A stretch of 64,000 bases of DNA from Chryseobacterium sp. c4a (GTDB lineage: Bacteria > Bacteroidota > Bacteroidia > Flavobacteriales > Weeksellaceae), in contig NZ_WXVU01000004.1 of NCBI RefSeq assembly GCF_009900745.1, positions 203,267 to 267,266 on the forward strand, given 5' to 3'. Every line of letters starts with the position of its first letter. The stretch's first letter is position 1. Shown here in pieces: positions 58,274-64,000 of the stretch. The notes beneath the pieces are model-generated. The model was not told the origin of the DNA and ran no database searches. It saw nothing but the letters and a program-made list of their open reading frames with translations. The position numbers and the translations under genes were made by a program.

Positions 58274-59485
58274 ATGAATATGTTGAGAGAAGCATCTGAG
58301 AAACGCATCAGATTAATAACCATTATGGCCTTTGTGTCTATCCCGCTTTCGGGGTTTGTCACTGATATTTACCTACCCTCCTTTCCTTCTATGGCTAAGG
58401 AAATGATGGTCTCGGAAAAAGATATACAAATCACTTTAACGTCTTATCTATTGAGCTATGGAGTTTCCCAGTTGTTTGTAGGAGGAATTCTGGACAGCAT
58501 TGGGCGTTATCGTCCTAAGTTACTGGCTTTATTTATTTTGATACTGAGCAGTCTTTTTATTACAATGACCGACAGTATTCTGTTAATATGTCTGCTTCGT
58601 ATCCTTCAGGGTATTGCTGTTTCTGTACTGGTTGTAGCTACGCGGGCAATTTTTGTTGATATTTATGATGCTGAACGGGTAAAACATTATCTGAGCTATT
58701 TTACAATTGCCTGGTCTTGCGGCCCTATTCTGGCTCCTTTTCTGGGAGGTTATCTTGAAAAGCTTTTTAATTGGCATGCTAACTTTTATTTCTTAGCTTT
58801 TTATGCAGGCTTTTTATTTCTGTTTGAATGGTTTTTCAGTGGCGAAAGCCTTCCCCAGAAAAAGAAACTGGATCTTTCGGAGAATATCAGACTGTATTCC
58901 ATGATGCTTAAAAATAAAATTTTCATGCTGGGCATCATCATTTTGGGATTAAGCTACTCTATTGTTATGCTATTCAATATCACCGGGCCATTTATTATTG
59001 AAAATACATTCCACTTTACGCCTGTAGTGATTGGATATTGTACATTGATTTTAGGATTTTCCTGGATGATCGGCGGTTTTATCGGAAAACGCAGATTATC
59101 TCTGGAATTTAAACCCAGAATTCTATTCCCTATTATCCTTCAATTGATCCTTATTGCAGGGTTGATCACTACCAGCTATTTTGCGGAAAGCCTTTATATT
59201 ATGATTCCTTTTGCCTTTTTTATTCACATCTGCTCAGGAGTTTTATTTACCTCATTTTTTACAACAAGTATGCTGTACTTCCCTAAAAATGCAGGAACAG
59301 CCGGAGGTTTGATGGGAGGTTTGGTATATGTAATTACGTCTGTAACCAGTTTTATTATTTCTGTAAGCGGAACAGTAGCGGAGCAAAAAGATCTTTCCTG
59401 GCGTTACCTGATCATTGCTATTTTATTATTGGGAGTGATCCTTATTATGCATCAGGCAGTTAAAAAAGAAAAAGCAGAGAATTGA
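58274..59485 (+). CDS. MFS transporter, Bcr/CflA-like drug efflux type
   Basis: A 403-residue protein with about twelve membrane spans. The N-terminal GFVTDIYLPSFPSMAKEM and the loop 2-3 FVGGILDSIGRYRPKL (variant of the GxxSDRxGRR signature) match the Bcr/CflA drug transporter group. The substrate is unknown. It follows an AraC regulator and ends inside a terminator. Confidence 0.88.
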   Translation: MNMLREASEKRIRLITIMAFVSIPLSGFVTDIYLPSFPSMAKEMMVSEKDIQITLTSYLLSYGVSQLFVGGILDSIGRYRPKLLALFILILSSLFITMTDSILLICLLRILQGIAVSVLVVATRAIFVDIYDAERVKHYLSYFTIAWSCGPILAPFLGGYLEKLFNWHANFYFLAFYAGFLFLFEWFFSGESLPQKKKLDLSENIRLYSMMLKNKIFMLGIIILGLSYSIVMLFNITGPFIIENTFHFTPVVIGYCTLILGFSWMIGGFIGKRRLSLEFKPRILFPIILQLILIAGLITTSYFAESLYIMIPFAFFIHICSGVLFTSFFTTSMLYFPKNAGTAGGLMGGLVYVITSVTSFIISVSGTVAEQKDLSWRYLIIAILLLGVILIMHQAVKKEKAEN

Positions 59486-59499
59486 TCTCTGCTTTTTTT
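59470..59499 (+). terminator. MFS gene terminator
   Basis: AAAGCAGAGA pairs with TCTCTGCTTT, then a long T-run. The stem includes the last codons of the MFS gene. Confidence 0.85.
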
Positions 59500-59523
59500 A
59501 TTTCTATTACCAACAATGGAAAG

Positions 59524-60645
59524 CTAATACTTTCTGATTTGTACAGTAGAAACTCCGTTCAGTTTTACTTCCCGGCCTGCTTTTTTCAGCAATCCAGTTT
59601 CTGCATTTCGTTTAAAAACAACAGCTGTTCCACTTACCGGATGTGCTACAATTAAAAATTTTCCGGTACTGTCTATCGTAAAGGTTCTTGGGTGGTTGCC
59701 TTTTGTGGATTGATATCCTACTGTTTTTAGAGTACCATCATTCAAAATTGAAAATATGGCGATATTATTTTCATGGCCACGATTTGAAGCATACAGATAA
59801 CGGCCATCCGGAGAAATATGGATATCCGAACTCTCAAAATCGTCTTTAAACTGATCAGAATGAGTATTGATTCTCTGGATAGGCTCCAGTTTTCCGTTAT
59901 CATACTTGTAGACACTTACCGCTCCACCCATCTCTTCAATACAGTAGGCTAATTTTCCGTTGGGATGGAAGGTAAAATGTCTCGGCCCACTTCCTAAATT
60001 TGTTGAAGTAAAAGGTCTTTCAGCTTCCGCCATGGGTTCTTTTTGATCATTTTGAAATCGATATGCTCTGATTTTATCAGCTCCCAGATCCTGTAAAAAC
60101 ACATAATTAAAATCGGGAGAAAACACGGTAGAATGAATGTGAGCCCTATCCTGTCTATCCGGATTTACACTACCTTCTGAAAATTGAAAATTCTGAACAC
60201 TCGGTTGTATCCGGCCATTTTCAGAAATAGGATAAACGGAGACACTTCCTTCCGTATAGTTTCCATTAATTAGCCATTTTCCATTTTTATGTGTTGACAA
60301 ATACACGGGGTTTTCACCGCCGCTTTTCTGGCTATTGATAAAAGTAAGGGATTTTTTTTCCGGATTAAACTCAAAACTGCTCACACTTCCTGCATTTTTT
60401 GTTTTGCTTTCAGTACAGGCAAAAACATATTTACCATCTTGTGATAAGGTCAAAAATGATGGGTTTAAAACTCCTTTTACGGATGTTACTTTAGAGAGCT
60501 TTCCTTTGAGTGTATCCAATTCATAGACATAGATTCCTTCGGTTTGTTTATCATGATTAAATGACCCGAAAAACACATAGGTATTTTGTGCACACAATTT
60601 TAAGCTTGCTAAAATGACAAGCGTTGTGCTTAGTATTTTCTTCAA
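59524..60645 (-). CDS. Secreted lactonase family protein (6-phosphogluconolactonase-like propeller)
   Basis: A 373-residue protein with signal peptide ending near LCAQ. Repeated NPSFLTLSQDGKYVFACTE, SDIHISPDGRYLYASNRG and HPRTFTIDSTGKFLIVAHP units form a seven-bladed beta-propeller like YbhE/Pgl lactonases. A signal peptide is unusual for a pentose-phosphate enzyme, so the substrate may be an extracellular sugar lactone. Confidence 0.88.
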   Translation of the reverse strand: MKKILSTTLVILASLKLCAQNTYVFFGSFNHDKQTEGIYVYELDTLKGKLSKVTSVKGVLNPSFLTLSQDGKYVFACTESKTKNAGSVSSFEFNPEKKSLTFINSQKSGGENPVYLSTHKNGKWLINGNYTEGSVSVYPISENGRIQPSVQNFQFSEGSVNPDRQDRAHIHSTVFSPDFNYVFLQDLGADKIRAYRFQNDQKEPMAEAERPFTSTNLGSGPRHFTFHPNGKLAYCIEEMGGAVSVYKYDNGKLEPIQRINTHSDQFKDDFESSDIHISPDGRYLYASNRGHENNIAIFSILNDGTLKTVGYQSTKGNHPRTFTIDSTGKFLIVAHPVSGTAVVFKRNAETGLLKKAGREVKLNGVSTVQIRKY

Positions 60646-60966
60646 TTTTTTTTATTAGTTTTTTGAATGTTTTGGAAAAATCGTGAGAGCTATAAATTTA
60701 AATATTTTCTTTGGTATTAAATATTTAAATCAAAAAATATTTTTAAATATCCTTACAGCAAAGTAATTCTTAGCTTTATTGCACATCCCAAGTAGGTATT
60801 AATACATTATATTTACTCTTCTCATACTTTTTTATCAATAAAAAACTTTATCTTTACTCATTCATTTCAATCACAGATAACGTATTATCATGATTAGAGG
60901 AATGATCTATTAACAAGGCTTTATTATTATATAATTAAGTCTATCTTTACTAAAATTTAAATTATA
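60646..60966. other. Gene-free AT-rich region
   Basis: About 320 bp upstream of two divergent genes. No gene, tRNA or repeat was recognised; it has a TATCTTTA near 60941 that may serve the 60967 gene. Confidence 0.4.
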
Positions 60967-61326
60967 ATGAATTATAAGCTCGAGCTCAATACTCAAGAGC
61001 CTAACTCTAAAATTGTTTTTCACAACATCATATTTGATACATTCAAAATCAATATTGTTGAAAGATATATCGGGGCTATGAATTTCCGTCCAAAACTATC
61101 TAATGTTTTATTTAAAGTAAGAACTTTAGACAATGAACTTATTAACAGAAAGGATGGTAACATAAGGGTAAAAATCAAGGATGACAATTTTGAGACATAT
61201 CAGAAATTAACACAGGCTTTAAATTCTTACGAGTACAAAAACAAACTGATCAACAGACAAGAAACAGATCAGAATTATGTACATTTTATATTGAGTCTGG
61301 TAATTGCAAATTATAATCTTAATTAA
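60967..61326 (+). CDS. Hypothetical protein
   Basis: A 119-residue soluble protein that opens MNYKLELNTQEPNSKIVFHN. It has mixed charged and hydrophobic segments, no signal peptide and no motif I recognise. It stands alone between long non-coding regions, so it may be accessory. Confidence 0.55.
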   Translation: MNYKLELNTQEPNSKIVFHNIIFDTFKINIVERYIGAMNFRPKLSNVLFKVRTLDNELINRKDGNIRVKIKDDNFETYQKLTQALNSYEYKNKLINRQETDQNYVHFILSLVIANYNLN

Positions 61327-61507
61327 TATTTTTTGCAATTGATTTCCTCGTTGACACCAACATCTCTTTTGGGGTCAATCTGAATAAATTTATCTATATT
61401 TTTCATCATTGGAATGCTTATCATACTTTCCAATGACGGAAAAGTATTTTCCTAATAAATTTACTTCATTTCATCACTGAAATCATTTGAGACAATCATA
61501 TATAGTA

Positions 61508-61535
61508 AGCCTGGAAGCTTTAAAATTTCCAGGCT
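61508..61535 (-). terminator. Hairpin after the heparin lyase-like gene
   Basis: AGCCTGGAA and TTCCAGGCT stem; the same stem sequence is used by the terminator at 29143. The T-run is weak on both strands. Confidence 0.45.
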
Positions 61536-61559
61536 GTATCATAGTTTAAATGATTTATT

Positions 61560-62438
61560 TCAAGGTAAATGAGTCTTACTGGCATATACTATTTCGGCAG
61601 GTTTCTGTTCAAAAGATGGAACAGCCGGGCCACCCAGATAAATAACCTTTATATCATCATGATAAACAATACGTGTAATATCCGGAGGTGTTACATATAC
61701 TCCCCATTTAATATATCCGTGATCTCCACCCACCGGACCTTTATTATAGGTTGTGTAATTTGTTTTATCATCTACCAAAACATAGTTAATTTGATTAGGC
61801 AGTTTCATATAAGTCTTCATATATCCGATAGCAGTATCTGCCCATTTCACATCAATTCTGAAGTGAATCCATTGGTTAACATAGGGTCTTACATCTGGTA
61901 TGATATCTACAGGAGGGACATTATTATCTATTGCAAATCTTAGTCGCATAGCATTTCGCTGTGTTCTTACCTGGAGTGGCACTCCTGCCCCACCAGACAT
62001 TTTCAGCTGAAAAATATTTGTTTCATTGGTTGGATCTCCCGATTTCCAAGGTGTCCAGTCTTTTAACAACACACTAAATTCATAACGGCGCTCATCACCA
62101 GGATAGAAGTTGGCTATTCTATATTGATTGGTTGAACTTTCACTTCTCCAGTTTTCATTGGAATAATAGCCTGAATCACCATACACCACTTTGTGAGCAA
62201 TGGCATGATTACCGGTTGCTCCTGGCTGCACTATATAAGCGGCATCTGCTGCTGTAGCATTGGTTACATTCAATCCTGTAATTCCAGAATCAGGAGTACC
62301 ATTTTCATAGTTAATATTCAGTAGTACATCTCCAACAGATTGAGCGTTTGTATAACTTCCAGACAACATAGTGGCAAGAAGTAAAAAAGCTCTCTTTCTG
62401 CCTGCATGAGACCAATTGAGTTTAATAGGGTTTATCAT
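61560..62438 (-). CDS. Heparin lyase I family (polysaccharide lyase) protein
   Basis: A 292-residue secreted protein with an N-terminal signal peptide (to about residue 33, ending SYTNAQ). VLLNINYENG, ERRYEFSVLLKDWTPWK, QWIHFRIDVKWAD and YIKWGVYVTP fit the jelly-roll fold shared by heparin lyase I and PL20-type glucuronan lyases. No SusC/SusD or sulfatase lies beside it. Confidence 0.7.
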   Translation of the reverse strand: MINPIKLNWSHAGRKRAFLLLATMLSGSYTNAQSVGDVLLNINYENGTPDSGITGLNVTNATAADAAYIVQPGATGNHAIAHKVVYGDSGYYSNENWRSESSTNQYRIANFYPGDERRYEFSVLLKDWTPWKSGDPTNETNIFQLKMSGGAGVPLQVRTQRNAMRLRFAIDNNVPPVDIIPDVRPYVNQWIHFRIDVKWADTAIGYMKTYMKLPNQINYVLVDDKTNYTTYNKGPVGGDHGYIKWGVYVTPPDITRIVYHDDIKVIYLGGPAVPSFEQKPAEIVYASKTHLP

Positions 62439-62771
62439 TTTTTTTATTTAACAAATAGATATTAAAAGCTGTTCTGCTTTTTTAGCATAGATGTAAAGTT
62501 GTTTTGGAAGTTAAATGGTTACAAGGCATTTTTATTACCTGAAAATACATTCTTATTATATAGTGTTTTCCATCTGCTACGTCTTTTTAGTAAGAATCAA
62601 TTTTCTGTTATTCTTCTAAAAATAAAAAAATTATCACATAATACCATTTAGACAATATTAAATTCAAAAATAAACAATATTAATATATCTTAATTTTAAT
62701 TTAACCTCTATCTACTTAATTATTTTTTAAAAGCAAATCAAATTCACAATATGAGTCATTGATAACTACAA

Positions 62772-62802
62772 TTGCCCATTAAATTAATTTGTATTAAATT
62801 TG
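62772..62802 (+). promoter_or_regulatory. Promoter of candidate small RNA
   Basis: TTG (62772-62774), 20 bases, TAAATTTG (62795-62802): a very good fit to the Bacteroidetes -33/-7 consensus, with no gene start close by. Confidence 0.6.
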
Positions 62803-62807
62803 CACCC

Positions 62808-62878
62808 GATTCTCATATTTAATTTGAGTTTTCATGGTTATTAGTTTTTATCCTCGAAGTCATTCGAGGATTTTTTTT
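62808..62878 (+). ncRNA. Candidate small RNA
   Basis: About 70 nt from the predicted start to a strong terminator. The terminator has perfect arms ATCCTCGAA and TTCGAGGAT around a 3-nt loop (62850-62871), followed by T8. The body (CACCCGATTCTCAT and following) matches no tRNA or known RNA that I recognise. A 38-codon frame crosses the terminator and is not credible. Confidence 0.45.
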
Positions 62879-63140
62879 GATATTTGGAAAAATACCAGTA
62901 TCGCTCTTAGATACACTCTTATATTAAATACAAATAATAACCATTCCTGATACAGCCGCTTTATAATAATTCAAGGTACAGCTTCTATCAGCAATACGAA
63001 AAGATAATTTTTCAGGATCTATTTTTCATTCACCTTTCATAAAAATACCTTATCAATAAGAGTAAAAATTTATTTTTTTACACAAATTCATCACTACTAT
63101 TAGAATTATTTTTTTTAAATTTATCGTACACCTAATTGGT

Positions 63141-63171
63141 AAAACCGCATTTGCTTTCCCTATGTGGTTTT
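63141..63171 (+). promoter_or_regulatory. Hairpin upstream of the nuclease-like gene
   Basis: AAAACCGCAT pairs with ATGTGGTTTT (one G:T pair) around an 11-nt loop, ending 27 nt before the ATG. No T-run follows, so a 5'-leader structure is more likely than a terminator. Otherwise 62880-63198 is gene-free. Confidence 0.4.
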
Positions 63172-63198
63172 ATAATTATAAATAAAAACACAGAACAA

Positions 63199-64000
63199 AT
63201 GAGCTACATTGATTTTAATTATGAAAAAAATTCTATCCTGGTTTGTAAAGGAGATTCACGGAATCGTTCTAAAATAACAGAATCATATTCTACAAATCAC
63301 TATAATGTCTTTGACCACGAAAACAAATTTAACGGTATTGAGATTCTTAACTTTTTATCCTCTACTGAGCAAGACGGGCTTAGAGGGGAACTCCGGTTCA
63401 AAGAGCTTCTCGAAAAGAATAACATCCCCTATTTATATATTGGACAAGGTCCTTTTGGTATAGAGCGCTCAGGAATATTATTAGAAAAAACAAAATCAAA
63501 GAGAGCCGATTATCTTGTTAATATAAAAGATATGGGAACCATTTTGTTTGATGTTAAATGTCGTAAAAAAATTGCTTTTCATAATAATGAGGACACTTTT
63601 TTTTCAATTTATATAAGTGAATTAGAAGCATTAAGCAATCTTCAAAATTCTATTCTTATGCCTGTCTGGCTAGCCTATATCGAAAGGGATAAGCTGAATG
63701 AGGATCCCAAGTTCCATTTTATATCCATTTCTTCACTTATGAAGTTTTGGTCGGGGTTATTTGATTACTATCCAGATGAAAATGAATTCAATGAAATAAG
63801 CGTTCTGCGAATCCCCAATGAATTGTTTACAAAAATTGAAGATAAAATTATTTTTGAAGTAGGGTATAAAAATATCGACGAAAAATTATTGAACGACTTT
63901 GCAAAGTTAAATATTGGACTCAACAGGTTATTAAAGGATAAGATTAAAGAAATCATCAGAAATACCGCTTGCTTCAAAACCAAAGTATATGATGAATTAC
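63199..64000 (+). CDS. PD-(D/E)XK nuclease-like protein, truncated by the window edge
   Basis: At least 267 residues, open to the end of the window. GELRFKELL (E64), KRADYLVNI (D104) and TILFDVKCRKK (D118, K120) give the E-D-D-x-K core of PD-(D/E)XK nucleases, in the style of Hjc or restriction enzymes. The C-terminal part seen so far is helical. An A-rich leader supports the ATG at 63199. Function is unknown; a DNA-repair or defence role is possible. Confidence 0.65.
   Translation, partial: MSYIDFNYEKNSILVCKGDSRNRSKITESYSTNHYNVFDHENKFNGIEILNFLSSTEQDGLRGELRFKELLEKNNIPYLYIGQGPFGIERSGILLEKTKSKRADYLVNIKDMGTILFDVKCRKKIAFHNNEDTFFSIYISELEALSNLQNSILMPVWLAYIERDKLNEDPKFHFISISSLMKFWSGLFDYYPDENEFNEISVLRIPNELFTKIEDKIIFEVGYKNIDEKLLNDFAKLNIGLNRLLKDKIKEIIRNTACFKTKVYDEL

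Noticed and set aside
62834-62950. 38-codon ORF over the small RNA terminator
   Set aside because: It runs through the terminator stem and T-run, so the transcript would end before translation could finish.

Overview
The window looks like a chromosomal segment of a Chryseobacterium-type flavobacterium (Bacteroidota, Weeksellaceae). The DNA is AT-rich. Many genes are preceded by the Bacteroidetes -7 promoter element TAnnTTTG and an A-rich leader instead of a Shine-Dalgarno site. tRNA genes lack an encoded CCA. Lipoproteins, CPBP and rhomboid membrane proteases, AraC regulators and a type II-C CRISPR system fit the same group. The genus is inferred from protein character, not from a search.

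Layout. 1-5.5 kb: Ada-type zinc protein, methyltransferase, five tandem initiator tRNAs, then a same-strand run of tsaC-like, CPBP protease, yaaA, prmC and a DUF4180 gene. 5.6-15.6 kb (minus strand): two SDR enzymes, then a tight parE / small membrane protein / parC / lipoprotein / rhomboid / AraC block, and a DUF2867 gene. 15.7-21 kb: a 28-copy heptanucleotide repeat in front of a methionine-type aminotransferase, then two clusters (three plus four genes) of tiny double-glycine-leader, four-cysteine peptides that flank an SDR/AraC pair. 21-30.6 kb: housekeeping and envelope genes (calcium-repeat lipoprotein, ychF, ferritin, GHL10 glycosidase lipoprotein, typA, DJ-1/PfpI, YceI).

30.8-40.9 kb is a complete type II-C CRISPR-Cas locus: 62 spacers between 47-nt repeats, a bidirectional terminator, cas2, cas1, cas9 (all minus) and a divergent tracrRNA. 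The anti-repeat matches the plus-strand repeat, so crRNAs are read toward cas2. Each repeat carries a near-consensus Bacteroidetes promoter. Two spacers encode the same nine-residue peptide with only synonymous differences, and one spacer occurs twice.

40.9-49.5 kb: O-methyltransferase, Tex, HAD phosphatase, then a minus-strand cassette of LysM-like protein, PAAR-like DUF4280 protein, an 852-aa Ig-like/transglycosylase/M23 protein and an overlapping lipoprotein. This looks like an orphan contractile-injection effector module with its immunity gene. The presumed immunity lipoprotein has a paralogue in the parC block at 9.3 kb. 49.9-64 kb: M28 and M1-type peptidases, a histone H1-like protein, MocR, GNAT, AraC, MFS, lactonase and heparin-lyase-like genes, a candidate small RNA, and a truncated gene with a PD-(D/E)XK nuclease signature at the right edge. 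No rRNA, prophage or transposase was recognised.
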